From an uncultured Actinomycetes bacterium (lineage in GTDB: Bacteria > Actinomycetota > Acidimicrobiia > Acidimicrobiales > RAAP-2): a stretch of DNA of 64,000 nt. A model generated the notes under the pieces. The model had not been told where the DNA came from. It did not search any database and saw only the letters and a program-made list of their open reading frames with translations. The position numbers were made by a program, and so were the translations under genes. This document shows positions 9,732-18,335 of this stretch, one piece after another (position 1 is the first letter of the stretch; each line of letters opens with the position of its first letter). The stretch covers positions 1 through 64,000 of the forward strand of contig CAIORQ010000001.1 in assembly GCA_903860745.1 (NCBI GenBank). The letters run 5' to 3'.

Positions 9732-10766
9732 CTACTTGCAACCCGCCAGGCCGTTGGCCTTCGTGGCCTGCACACCCAAGATGCTGGTGGTGGCGGGAAC
9801 CTTCTGTCCGTTCTCCTGCTCCATCACGAGCGAGAGGGCGGTGGGGCCCCAGGTCTGAGGCTCCAGGTCCCACGCTCCCGCGTAGCTCTTGGGGTACTTG
9901 CACACCTGCGACATGCCGTAGCTGTCACCGCCGAAGCTTTCGGCGAGAACTGCCTTGAAGCCGCCGTGAGCAGTGACACCCTGCCACACGCCCGCGGTGT
10001 CTTCGTCGTTGACCGCCATGGTCAAAACGACGCTTCCCGCGGGGATGCGCGACGAAGCCTGCTTGGCCGCCGAGTACGCCGTTGACTGCGTACCGTTGGT
10101 GTCCACCTCGATGATGTGGCTGGCCGGAACGCCCTTGAAGGCAGCCTTGAAGCCCGCCTTGGCACCCAGGTAACGAGCCAGGACCGCGGCACCGCTCTCG
10201 GGCTCCGCGCCACCGACGAAGTACGGGGTCACGCCCGGGTACTTCTTCTTCGCGAAGGCGGCCAACGCGGTCATGCCCTTGAACTCACCGTTGTACGGGT
10301 CGAGGCCCAGTGACGGGAAGCCCGGCAGCAACGCTCCGACGATGGTGACGGCGGGAATGTGAGCGGCCTTGAGCAGCTTCGCAATCTCGGGCTGGAACGG
10401 CGCCAAGACCTGGAAGTCAACGAAGAGGTTAATCTTCTCGTTGATCAAGGTCTTCACGTTGGCGATCGCCTGGGGTCCGTTCATGTTGTCGACCTCAGTC
10501 AACACCGTGGCACAACCCACCGCCTTGGCGGCAGCGACCAGACTCGTCGACACCGAAACGGCGAACGGCTGGCTGCTCGAGAAGACGTCGTATCCGACCT
10601 TGTAGGTTTTGCCGGCCTTACACAGCGCCTTCGTGGGGTGGGCCAGGTCGTGCGGCTTGATCGACGCACCAGCACCGGACGTGGCTACAGCCATACCCGA
10701 AACCAGAACGATCGGCAGCACGAGGCGCCCCGCCTTCCAAATTCCATTGTTTGTTCTATTTGCCAC
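9732..10766 (-). CDS. Periplasmic-type sugar-binding protein (ribose/galactose-binding family)
   Basis: Extracytoplasmic ligand-binding component of the importer, 344 residues. The start is the GTG at 10766 preceded by AGAGAGGAA; longer in-frame versions lack a signal. The N-terminus NRTNNGIWKAGRLVLPIVLVSGMAVATSGAGA is a signal peptide; there is no clear lipobox Cys, so anchoring is uncertain. The mature part follows the periplasmic-binding family 4 pattern: YKVGYDVFSSSQPFAVSV, IANVKTLINEKINLFVDFQ, IPAVTIVG, and a late AVNDEDTAGVWQGV block. It is the first of the three transporter genes, upstream of a hairpin. The ligand cannot be read from sequence. Confidence 0.88.
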   Translation of the reverse strand: MANRTNNGIWKAGRLVLPIVLVSGMAVATSGAGASIKPHDLAHPTKALCKAGKTYKVGYDVFSSSQPFAVSVSTSLVAAAKAVGCATVLTEVDNMNGPQAIANVKTLINEKINLFVDFQVLAPFQPEIAKLLKAAHIPAVTIVGALLPGFPSLGLDPYNGEFKGMTALAAFAKKKYPGVTPYFVGGAEPESGAAVLARYLGAKAGFKAAFKGVPASHIIEVDTNGTQSTAYSAAKQASSRIPAGSVVLTMAVNDEDTAGVWQGVTAHGGFKAVLAESFGGDSYGMSQVCKYPKSYAGAWDLEPQTWGPTALSLVMEQENGQKVPATTSILGVQATKANGLAGCK

Positions 10767-10833
10767 TTGTATTCCTCTCTGTAACTGTGATTCGCCACTT
10801 AGCGAACCCCCCCGTTGAAAGTCCGTCGCCGAA

Positions 10834-10862
10834 CGACGTCGTCGGGGAAGAAGACGACGTCG
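10834..10862. terminator. Small hairpin before the binding-protein gene
   Basis: CGACGTCGTC (10834-10843) and GACGACGTCG (10853-10862) pair perfectly around a nine-base loop. It lies between the metallo-hydrolase stop and the binding-protein start (155-base gap), so it may end or attenuate transcription from the CaiB unit; without a U-tract this is tentative. Confidence 0.45.
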
Positions 10863-10921
10863 TCCGTCGACGAGCACTTACAAGGACTTGGCCACCGTGC
10901 CGCTGGTGGTGACTACGAATG

Positions 10922-11935
10922 TCAGCCATGGGTCACCGCCGCGGGGACCCATGCGGCGTCGAGGATTCCCTCTCGCGCCAGGTGATAGAGGTGGGCACGC
11001 GCGGTGGGCGCCGTCTGGGGCGTCAAGGGCGGCGTCGTTCCCGCGAGGGCGCCGATGGCGATGGCGAGGTCCCTCGTCAGCAGCGGCGAGGGCGCCGATC
11101 GCTCCACCATCGTCCTCGCCAGTGCGTCGACCTCGTCGATGAAGGCGAGACTCTCGTTCAAGAACGCCAGCCCCTCATCACGATCCATTGGTGCGGCGTG
11201 CGCGGGGCACATCCGCTCGAAGGGCAGCTCCCGGAGCCGACGCAGGCCCCAACGGGCCTCCGAGACGTCGACGTAGAGCGGTGCGAACACCGTGGTGGCG
11301 TCGCTCGCGAGGATGCCGCGTCCCTGGACGGCGTCACCAGTGAACAGCGTCCGCGAGTCACGGTCGAAGAACGCGCAGTGACCCCACGAATGACCCCTGG
11401 TCTCGACGACGTCGAGGCGGCGGTCCCCGAGTGCCACTTCGTCACCGTCGCGCAGGAGGAGGTCGACGGTCGGCTCCGGCACGCACAGGCTGGCCAGGAA
11501 CTCGCGAGAGGGGTTGTTGTCGATGATCCCCGGGTAGTCGTCCCAGAACTGGACCCACTGACGATCGAAGGACTCGACCCAGGGGGCATCAACGAGGGGC
11601 GCACCGATTCGCGCGTGGGGAGCGTCGTCCTTCCACGAGCTCTGTCCCCCGGAGTGGTCGGGGTGTCCGTGCGTGGCCAGGAGGAGGCTGGCGTGGTCGA
11701 GCCCCAGGCCCATCGCGTCGATCGCACCCGACAACGTGGCGGCGAACGTGCTACGCACGCCCGGGTCGATCAGAGCGAACTGGTCAGCGTCCGTGAGGAG
11801 ATAGCTCCAGAGGGGTGCGTTGCAGACCTCGGGATAATCGGTCGGCAACTGGAAGATGCCGTCGCCCAACGCAGTGGCCTCGCTCGCCCGCGTCGCGTGC
11901 TCCCCCCGGGAGTCGTGTGCGTGCAGGTCGCTCAT
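10922..11935 (-). CDS. Metallo-beta-lactamase-fold hydrolase
   Basis: Zinc-dependent hydrolase of 337 residues. The zinc motif THGHPDHSGG gives H89, H91, D93 and H94; further ligand candidates are in GHSWGHCAFF, TGDAVQG and PAHAAPM. Family members act as thioesterases, lactonases or glyoxalase-II enzymes. The ATG at 11935 overlaps the stop of the CaiB-type gene by four bases, so the two are translationally coupled. That coupling suggests hydrolysis of a CoA thioester or of a sugar lactone made in the same pathway; either is inference. Confidence 0.8.
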   Translation of the reverse strand: MSDLHAHDSRGEHATRASEATALGDGIFQLPTDYPEVCNAPLWSYLLTDADQFALIDPGVRSTFAATLSGAIDAMGLGLDHASLLLATHGHPDHSGGQSSWKDDAPHARIGAPLVDAPWVESFDRQWVQFWDDYPGIIDNNPSREFLASLCVPEPTVDLLLRDGDEVALGDRRLDVVETRGHSWGHCAFFDRDSRTLFTGDAVQGRGILASDATTVFAPLYVDVSEARWGLRRLRELPFERMCPAHAAPMDRDEGLAFLNESLAFIDEVDALARTMVERSAPSPLLTRDLAIAIGALAGTTPPLTPQTAPTARAHLYHLAREGILDAAWVPAAVTHG

Positions 11936-13119
11936 CGCGATCCCTCGTCCACCGGCCCGAAGATGTCGTGGGTGTGCTGACCAAGGTCCGGGACGCCTCG
12001 TCGAAGTGCTGCGGGGGTCTTCGAGAACACGAACGGGGTTCCCACGGTGCGGAAGCGATTCTCGCCGTCTCCGATTCCCACGTCCCAGAACATGTTGTTG
12101 TGCAGAGCCTGCGGGTCGTTCATCAGTTGGTCGTAGTTGTGGACGGGGGCGCACCAGACGTCCTCGGCGAGAAGGACCTCGATCCAGTGGTCCGTCGTTC
12201 CGGTGATCAGCTTGTCGGAGATCGCGGCGTAGATCTCACGTCGGTTCTCGAGCATCTTGGCGTTGGTGTCGAAGGCCGCCAGGCCCGGCATCTCGAGCGC
12301 TCGCGCGATGATGGGACACGGGGTCATGGCGATGACCAGGTGACCGTCACCGGTCTGGTAGATGCCAAAGGGCGCCGTCGCCCACACCGAACCATGGTTC
12401 TCGACCGGGCGTTCGGGCACCGTGCCGTGATTCATGTAGTACGTCAATTCCTGCTGTTGGGCCGCGACCATGCAACTGAAGAGGTTCAGTTCCACGCGTT
12501 GCCCCTCACCCGTCGCGTGGCGGTGCAGCAGAGCCGAGAGGACACCGATCACGATGTGCAGTCCGGTGTATTGATCGGCGATACCCACGCCGAGCGCGGT
12601 CGGCGGATCGGCCTGGCGTCCCGTCAAGAACATGACGCCCGACAATGCCTGGATCAGCATGTCCTGACCTGGCCGGGTCACGTAGGGGCCGTCCTGACCG
12701 TAGCCCGACGAACTCACGAAGATGATGCCGGGATTCACCGCGGCGAAATCTTCGTATCCCAGACCGAGGTTCGCCATGACGCCCGGACGGAAGTTCTCGA
12801 CCACGACATCGAAGTCCTTCGCCAGATCCAAGATGCGATCGCGAGTCTGCGGATCCTTCAAGTCAGCGGTGGCGCTTCGCTTGTTGCGATTGAACGCGAG
12901 GAAGGAGTCCGTCTGACCGTGCGTGTGACCGTCCGCGATTCCCCAGTGGCGGCTCCATTCGCCCTCGAGCCGCTCAATCTTGACCACGTCCGCACCGAGG
13001 TCGCCCAGCATCTGCGTCGCCAACGGTCCTTGGACGAGCGCGGTGAAATCAAGAACTCGAATCCGCGAGAGCGGCCCGACACCGACCTCGGCATCGACGG
13101 ACGCGTGGTCGGTTGTCAT
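11932..13119 (-). CDS. CaiB/BaiF family (class III) CoA-transferase
   Basis: Moves CoA from one acyl donor to another without a ping-pong enzyme-CoA of the class I type. 395 residues, typical length. The start ATG at 13119 follows GAGGGA; upstream in-frame sequence is low-quality and outside the family. Class III hallmarks are present: LDFTALVQGPLATQMLGDLGADVVKIE (about 24-50), VVENFRPG, and the catalytic Asp in RPGQDMLIQALSG (D153). It is the first gene of an operon that continues with the metallo-hydrolase. Its presence in a sugar-acid gene cluster indicates a CoA-linked branch, perhaps with the enoyl-CoA hydratase upstream. The acyl substrate is unknown. Confidence 0.9.
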   Translation of the reverse strand: MTTDHASVDAEVGVGPLSRIRVLDFTALVQGPLATQMLGDLGADVVKIERLEGEWSRHWGIADGHTHGQTDSFLAFNRNKRSATADLKDPQTRDRILDLAKDFDVVVENFRPGVMANLGLGYEDFAAVNPGIIFVSSSGYGQDGPYVTRPGQDMLIQALSGVMFLTGRQADPPTALGVGIADQYTGLHIVIGVLSALLHRHATGEGQRVELNLFSCMVAAQQQELTYYMNHGTVPERPVENHGSVWATAPFGIYQTGDGHLVIAMTPCPIIARALEMPGLAAFDTNAKMLENRREIYAAISDKLITGTTDHWIEVLLAEDVWCAPVHNYDQLMNDPQALHNNMFWDVGIGDGENRFRTVGTPFVFSKTPAALRRGVPDLGQHTHDIFGPVDEGSR

Positions 13120-13302
13120 CGCAGTCCCTCGTCGGACTCTCCCGCGCGGAGGTGCCCCGTCGAACTCCCTACGCGTCCAGCGCGCGATTCCGCCCCACAA
13201 ATCCCAATAATCACAGGCGTTTGGGGGCCAGAGCCACGATGGTCGTCGGCGGCAGCGCGTCGAAGAATCTGAATCACCTCGGTGTCCCCCCAAGATTCAT
13301 TG

Positions 13303-13331
13303 AGAATTGTATTCCGTTAAAACAAAATTCT
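13303..13331. promoter_or_regulatory. AT-rich operator-like dyad upstream of the CaiB-type gene (gap 13120-13473)
   Basis: AGAATT (13303-13308) and AATTCT (13326-13331) form an inverted repeat enclosing TTCCGTTAAAACAAA (13312-13326), which resembles the putative IclR site at 4274. On the minus strand TAGAAT overlaps one arm and could be a -10 box. The rest of the 354-base gap is markedly AT-richer between about 13290 and 13430 and holds no gene. A promoter for the CaiB unit here is likely; the operator is inferred. Confidence 0.45.
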
Positions 13332-13473
13332 ATTTCACTGACGCATAAACAGTTTCAGTTTTGGAACCGTAGCATACGCTTCCGGAACTCGCAACACATC
13401 GACACACGAATTTCAAACTTCTTGGCTACACTCCCGCACGTCGCGTCAGAGTCGAGCCAACAACCCTCCACAT

Positions 13474-14316
13474 CTAGGCACCCTTGAACTCAGGACGGCG
13501 CTTCTCGACGAAGGCCCGGATACCCTCGCGGGCGTCCTCGGTCGCGAAGACGACCGCACCCATCGATTGTTCGAGGTCCATCGCGGCGTCGAGCGACGCG
13601 TCGGCGCCCGATCGCAGAAGCACTTTGGCGAGGCGCACCGGCAAGGTCGCCTGCAGGGCAATGCGTTCCGCCAACGCCGTCGCCGCGCTGAGGGCGTCGG
13701 GGTGCTCTCCCACGCCGAGGGCCATTCCCCACTCCACGGCCTGGGCCCCGGTGATCCGCTTGGCGGTCATCAACATCTCCGCGGTACGCATCGTGCCGAT
13801 CAGTCGTGGCAGCCGTTGCGTCCCCCCTCCGCCGGGGAGAAGACCGAGTCGCACTTCCGGCAGACCGAGTTGAGCCTCCGCCTCGACCACGATGAAGTCA
13901 CACGCCAACGCAAGTTCGAGACCGCCGCCGAGGGCGTAGCCGTGCAGGGCGGCGATCACCGGCTTAGGGCACTCACTGTAGAGCGACTGCACCCGGTTGC
14001 CAGTCCGCATGAACTCGAGATACTGAACGGCGCTGATGTCGACGTAGTGTTCGATGTCGGCCCCCGCGGCGAAGCTCGTACCGTTGCCGTGCAGTACCGC
14101 GACCTTCGCCGAACTCTCCGTCGCGAAGCGCTGGACGAACTCTCCGAGCAACTCAAACACGCGCGGATTGAGAGCATTGAGTTTCTCTGGTCGATTCAAC
14201 GTGAAGAAGGCGATGTCGCCCTGCTCGCGGTACACGACCGGTTCTGCGCTCACGATCCCCCCAACTGGTTCGTCTTCTTCCACTACCTTCGCCCTCTCGG
14301 CGCTTCCACGAGCCAC
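13474..14316 (-). CDS. Enoyl-CoA hydratase/isomerase family protein
   Basis: Crotonase-fold enzyme, 280 residues, acting on acyl-CoA esters. The oxyanion-hole segments are HGNGTSFAAGADI and AALHGYALGGGLELALACD. Both glutamates used by true hydratases are present, in GGGLELAL and LGLPEVRLGLLPGGGG, so water addition to an enoyl-CoA is plausible. The C-terminus ends RRPEFKG as in most family members. The first 25 residues are poorly conserved and a start around GGIVSAEP cannot be excluded. It precedes the CaiB-type gene with a 354-base gap that holds a probable promoter, so it is likely a separate transcription unit. Confidence 0.88.
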   Translation of the reverse strand: MARGSAERAKVVEEDEPVGGIVSAEPVVYREQGDIAFFTLNRPEKLNALNPRVFELLGEFVQRFATESSAKVAVLHGNGTSFAAGADIEHYVDISAVQYLEFMRTGNRVQSLYSECPKPVIAALHGYALGGGLELALACDFIVVEAEAQLGLPEVRLGLLPGGGGTQRLPRLIGTMRTAEMLMTAKRITGAQAVEWGMALGVGEHPDALSAATALAERIALQATLPVRLAKVLLRSGADASLDAAMDLEQSMGAVVFATEDAREGIRAFVEKRRPEFKGA

Positions 14317-14651
14317 TCCTATCGGCCGACTCTATTACCTTCCGGGGTCGCGAAATGTGCCACGTGCGTTGCTCGCGCGCGAGGTCGCGATGACGTCGAA
14401 CGTGGGATTCTCATGACCGGAAAACGGGGTGGACCTCGAACCCATTTACGGCCGGTTGTGTCGAGTCACGGCGATCCAGGCGCGACGAAGTTTCTTCCAC
14501 TGAAAACTCGGGTCGCTTCGGAGGGTCCGACAGTGTTACGGAAAGTTCACGAAGAATGTCGCGAAACTCACGGGTCACGCCTCACGGCGAAGGGTCGGTA
14601 CTCTCATCTTGCGGTCCGCCGACGAGGGACGTCGCTGACTAAAGTGAGCGC
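14317..14651. other. Divergent intergenic region (335 bases)
   Basis: Lies between the enoyl-CoA hydratase start (minus) and the aldolase start (plus), so it should hold two promoters. A TACTCT hexamer at 14599-14604 could serve as a -10 box for the aldolase. No gene, RNA or clear dyad was found. Confidence 0.4.
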
Positions 14652-15287
14652 GTGAATACCTTGAGTGAGTTGAGCGCGTTTCGCGTCGTACCCGTCGTTG
14701 TCCTGGACAACCTGTCGTTCGCCACACCCTTGGCCGATGCACTCGTCAAGGGTGGATTGGGATGTGCCGAGGTGACGTTGCGCACCGCGGCCAGTCTCGA
14801 GGTCATCGCCGTGATGGCCGCGCGCGACGACATGCTCGTCGGCGCGGGCACTGTTCTCACGACCGCCCAAGTCGACGAGGCGCACGAGGCGGGCGCGCAC
14901 TTCCTCGTCAGTCCCGGCCTCGATCGTGACGTCGTGGCCCACGCGCAGTCACTGGGACTTCCCGTGTTGCCCGGCGTGGCCACCGCGACGGAAGTGCAAG
15001 CGGCGCTCCGTCTTGGTCTCAGCCATCTGAAGTTCTTCCCCGCGGTGCCCGCGGGAGGTGTGGACGTCATCAACGCCCTCCACGGACCTTTTCCCTCGGT
15101 GCGTTTCATGCCCACGGGCGGCATCACTATGGCGACGCTGGACGACTTCCTCAGTCACCCGGCAATCTTCGCGGTCGGAGGGAGTTGGATGGTGCCACGT
15201 TCGCTTCTCGACAGCGGCGATTTTGACGGCGTACAGCGACTCACTCACGACACCGTGAGCCACCTCGCGACGCTGGCGTCGACCTAG
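14652..15287 (+). CDS. eda: 2-dehydro-3-deoxy-phosphogluconate (KDPG) aldolase
   Basis: Class I aldolase cleaving KDPG (or the related 6-phospho-2-keto-3-deoxygalactonate) to pyruvate and glyceraldehyde 3-phosphate. 211 residues, family length. The Schiff-base Lys is K127 in HLKFFPA, the catalytic Glu is E40 in CAEVTLRT, and the glycine-rich VGAGTVL (63-69) and MPTGGI phosphate-binding blocks are present. Start is GTG. It is one of few plus-strand genes in the island, divergent from the hydratase and convergent with the UxuA-type gene. With the PfkB kinase at 32806 it gives the standard lower Entner-Doudoroff-type route from a 2-keto-3-deoxy acid. Confidence 0.93.
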   Translation: MNTLSELSAFRVVPVVVLDNLSFATPLADALVKGGLGCAEVTLRTAASLEVIAVMAARDDMLVGAGTVLTTAQVDEAHEAGAHFLVSPGLDRDVVAHAQSLGLPVLPGVATATEVQAALRLGLSHLKFFPAVPAGGVDVINALHGPFPSVRFMPTGGITMATLDDFLSHPAIFAVGGSWMVPRSLLDSGDFDGVQRLTHDTVSHLATLAST

Positions 15288-15304
15288 CGAGATCGGACCC
15301 GTGA

Positions 15305-16366
15305 TTAGCGGGTCACGGCCGCGTCGTCGAGGTCCATCATCTCGATGAGTCCCTGGATGTACCCCAGCGCGAAGGACCGTCCGCGGTGGCCATAGGAAGA
15401 ATCCCCGATCAATTCTGGCGTGTGATCATCGAGGATGAACCCGTCGAAACCACCCTCGCGTAAGGCTCGGATCACCACCGAGGGACGGTAGTTCCCCTCG
15501 CCGAGGAAACACTCCTCGAAACTCGGGACCGTCCCGTGCACGTCGCGAAGGTGGACGTAGGCGATCTTTCCTCGGGGCGCCAGGTAGCGGACGGCCTCGA
15601 GAACCGCCTCCTCTCCGCCCATCTCGGACACGGTTCCCAGACACAGGTCGAAGGCGAATCCCGGTCCCGGAGAGAAGTCAGCCGCCCTCTTGAGCGCATC
15701 GACGCTACGAAAGATTCGTGCGATCCCCCCGAGCGTCGTCACGGGTGGGTCGTCGGGGTGCAACGCCAGCACCACGCCGGCCTCCTCCGCCACCGGAACG
15801 AGGGCTCGCATGAAGTACTCGTAGGACTCCCACATGTCGTCGTCGGTACGGACGATGTCGATGTCGTAGTGCTGTCCTCGGCTCCACGAGTCCTTCTGGT
15901 CCTCCACGCGGCGATCGCGGCGCGCGATATAGATGTCACCCGCGTGCGCCGGATCGTCAGCCACGGCGAGGTCGAATCCCGAGATCACCGCTCCTCCACG
16001 ACCGCGGGGCGACAATTCGGTGCGCCACACCGACAAGGGCAGCCAACAGAATCCCAGGATCGGTATCCCAGCGCGCCCGATGTTGCGAATGGTGTGCGCG
16101 ACGTGTTCGATCTCCTCATCGCGGCCGTCGAGTCCGAGCATGCTCCGTTCGTAGAAGTGGTTGGGTATGTTCTCGATGGCCTCGAGTCGGAGTCCAAAAC
16201 TCTCCACCCGTTCGCGCAGTGCGCGCAGGTCGTGCTCCTCCCATCGGTGCTCTCCCGGAAGGTCCGGGGTGTTGAACTGGACTCCCCGCACCCCCAGTTG
16301 GGCGGCCCAACTCAAGTATTCGTCCGTCGCTCGTGCGGCCTGACCGGTCGCGATTCGCATGACCAT
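15305..16366 (-). CDS. Mannonate dehydratase-like protein (UxuA family), copy 1
   Basis: TIM-barrel dehydratase of 353 residues that in the family converts D-mannonate to 2-keto-3-deoxygluconate. Hallmarks are LEAIENIPNHFYERSMLG (about 61-78), the metal/catalytic block ALHPDDPP (about 200-207) and YVHLRDVHGT near the C-terminus, with late DDHTPEL. The UxuA block is shared with the second copy at 23335, but elsewhere the two differ strongly, so they probably act on different aldonates. It follows the CoA-transferase gene with 56 bases between. Family call is firm, substrate is not. Confidence 0.85.
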   Translation of the reverse strand: MVMRIATGQAARATDEYLSWAAQLGVRGVQFNTPDLPGEHRWEEHDLRALRERVESFGLRLEAIENIPNHFYERSMLGLDGRDEEIEHVAHTIRNIGRAGIPILGFCWLPLSVWRTELSPRGRGGAVISGFDLAVADDPAHAGDIYIARRDRRVEDQKDSWSRGQHYDIDIVRTDDDMWESYEYFMRALVPVAEEAGVVLALHPDDPPVTTLGGIARIFRSVDALKRAADFSPGPGFAFDLCLGTVSEMGGEEAVLEAVRYLAPRGKIAYVHLRDVHGTVPSFEECFLGEGNYRPSVVIRALREGGFDGFILDDHTPELIGDSSYGHRGRSFALGYIQGLIEMMDLDDAAVTR

Positions 16367-16422
16367 GTTTTCACTCCCTTCTGTTCAACCTCGTTGTCTC
16401 AATGTGCGGGTCGCCCGCGCGA

Positions 16423-18231
16423 TCAGTCCCAGCGCAACGCGAGCGCGATCAGCTCTTCTTCGGCCTCGATGCATTCACTCAACAGCCGCTGGCGATCTTG
16501 GGCGGGGACGAATTCCAATCGCCTGATCCCCAGGGGGTCCACCCGATCGCGCAACGCTCGCAACGTGTCGCGGGAGGGAGTGGCCGTCTCGACCAGAGTC
16601 GACGATACCTTCAACTCGAAGCCCGTGGCGGCGCGCACCTCGTCGAGTGACACGCCAGGATGGATACTCGCGAGCACCAACTCGTGTGACGCGTCGTCGT
16701 ACTGGTAGCAACCCAGGTTCGTGATGAGGTGGATCTCACCCGGGAGAAGCCCCGCGCGTCGGCGCTCGTCGGCACCGTGTAAAGATCGAGAGGCGCTGAC
16801 GCGATTGACGGAGTCGACGAAGGACAGCGTGGACTGGCGGGTCTGGTACAGGATGAAGTCCTGATGGAGGTCGGCCACGTCGGCCATTCCCCCCTGACCG
16901 GGCAATCGCACGCGGCGACCCTTCGGACTGAGGACCTCGATGTTGTTGGTCCGAGCGTGTCGATCGATCTGCGCGGACGACACCACCTCGCACTTGACGC
17001 GTCCCTGCTGGTAGTACCACCTGTAGGTGTCCTCGCCGCCACACTGGACGGCCGCACTCGCCGTGTCCAACGCCTCACCAAGGCTCAACAGCATCGGGCG
17101 AAGCGCGATGTCGACCAGGCCACCGCTCGTCATCATGATCGACAATCCGGGCGCGTGCGTCGCCTTGGCGAGCAAGTACGACGTCACCGCCAGCGGCGAG
17201 ACGGCACCCGCCGAGCAGATCGACTCGTTCTGAAGGCGATCCGCCAACCAGCACACCATGACCTCGTCCACGGTCGCGGGACGGTTGTCACGCTCACGCT
17301 GCGACACCATCTCACTCACCGCGTCGCGGATCCGTTCGTGTGAGATGGTGGGCGCCTCACGAAGACGTTGCGCCGTCACCGAGGACGGTGGGGCGGGTGC
17401 GGAGGGTGGCGACGTCGCGGTCACGTGAGCCAACGCCGCGAAGTCGGCGATGTAATGGGGTAGACACGACGTCGGATACGCACCGAAGGGGGCGATCGCG
17501 ATGTGATCAATGACGTCGCGAGGGATCACGAAGGAGCCCTTCAAGGAGCCGAGGCCCCCCACCGCAACCACCTCCTCCGCGGTGACCAGAACGGTGCGCG
17601 CGGCGAAGACCGCCAGAGTGTCCATTCCTCGCGCACCGCAGATCTCGACGTTGCCCGCCTCGTCGACTCGCTGGGCGTGCATCAAGAACACGTCGAGATC
17701 CCGGCGAGGGGCGAAGCCGATATCCACGTTCGACACGGGATCGATCGAATGTTCGAGCTCGAGTCCGTGGTCGAACAGATCCGACCCCCCGGGGACACGA
17801 AAGGGCATCGACGGAAGGTTCTGTTTCGCGGCCTCGAGACCAGCGGAGAACGCGAACGCGGGCCATTCCTCGAACGCCACCGTTCCCTCCTCGAGGGCCT
17901 GGCGAAAGAGCGGCGCCAGCCCGAAGATGTCGAGGCTGGAGAAGCAGAAGTCGATTTTGGAGACGGCGTGGGCTCCGAGCAGGATCTCGAGGGGAATGCC
18001 ACCTCCCCAGCTCGCGTATTCGAGGCGTAGCGGCCGTCGCGCGGCGAGGGCGTGAAGCGCGGCGAGCGGCAAGCGCGTCAGCAGAGCCCCACCCACCCCG
18101 ATGCGATCACCGTCTCGCACTTCGCTCACGAGTTCGTCGACGCTCACGAAAAGTGGCTTCTCACCCTGCGTCATCTTCGACCCACCCCCGGTCTCTTCCC
18201 CATGTCCGCGCGACGAGTCGCAGACCTCCAT
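16423..18231 (-). CDS. Fused two-domain class I CoA-transferase (glutaconate CoA-transferase A+B type)
   Basis: About 602 residues holding both halves that are usually separate subunits. The A-like half (about 20-290) starts VSVDELVSEVRDGDRIGVGGALLTRLP and includes FLMHAQRVDEAGNVEICG; the B-like half (about 310-600) includes YLLAKATHAPGLSIMMTSGG and a late TNLGCYQYDD-HPGVSLDEVRAATGFEL. Class I enzymes exchange CoA between carboxylic acids through an enzyme-bound CoA ester. I could not place the catalytic Glu with certainty. ATG 18231 has AGAGGA just upstream; ATG 18174 is an alternative closer to the conserved part. The start overlaps a perfect dyad (18231-18253), so expression is probably controlled there. 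Confidence 0.8.
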   Translation of the reverse strand: MEVCDSSRGHGEETGGGSKMTQGEKPLFVSVDELVSEVRDGDRIGVGGALLTRLPLAALHALAARRPLRLEYASWGGGIPLEILLGAHAVSKIDFCFSSLDIFGLAPLFRQALEEGTVAFEEWPAFAFSAGLEAAKQNLPSMPFRVPGGSDLFDHGLELEHSIDPVSNVDIGFAPRRDLDVFLMHAQRVDEAGNVEICGARGMDTLAVFAARTVLVTAEEVVAVGGLGSLKGSFVIPRDVIDHIAIAPFGAYPTSCLPHYIADFAALAHVTATSPPSAPAPPSSVTAQRLREAPTISHERIRDAVSEMVSQRERDNRPATVDEVMVCWLADRLQNESICSAGAVSPLAVTSYLLAKATHAPGLSIMMTSGGLVDIALRPMLLSLGEALDTASAAVQCGGEDTYRWYYQQGRVKCEVVSSAQIDRHARTNNIEVLSPKGRRVRLPGQGGMADVADLHQDFILYQTRQSTLSFVDSVNRVSASRSLHGADERRRAGLLPGEIHLITNLGCYQYDDASHELVLASIHPGVSLDEVRAATGFELKVSSTLVETATPSRDTLRALRDRVDPLGIRRLEFVPAQDRQRLLSECIEAEEELIALALRWD

Positions 18232-18271
18232 TCATTCCTCTAATAGGAATGAACATTACGTTGAGTAGAAT
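18231..18271. promoter_or_regulatory. Operator-like perfect dyad and conserved element at the CoA-transferase start
   Basis: TTCATTCCT (18231-18239) and AGGAATGAA (18245-18253) are perfect nine-base arms around CTAAT. Overlapping it, 18238-18271 matches the minus strand of 32744-32709 at about 25 of 34 positions with one extra base, sharing CTC-TAAT-GGAAT, a 12-base spacer and GAGTAGAAT. The rest of the gap to 18335 holds nothing else. A regulator site shared between two operons is the simplest reading. Confidence 0.55.
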
Positions 18272-18335
18272 TCAATTCCACTTTTGGAGGCTAGCACGGG
18301 GCCCCGTCGTCCTTCGAGGCATTTTGCGGCGGTCA

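Noticed and set aside
11815-13272. Plus-strand frame of about 485 codons opposite the CaiB-type gene
   Set aside because: Composition is the reverse reading of CaiB coding sequence (His/Arg/Val-rich), with no motif and no ribosome site.
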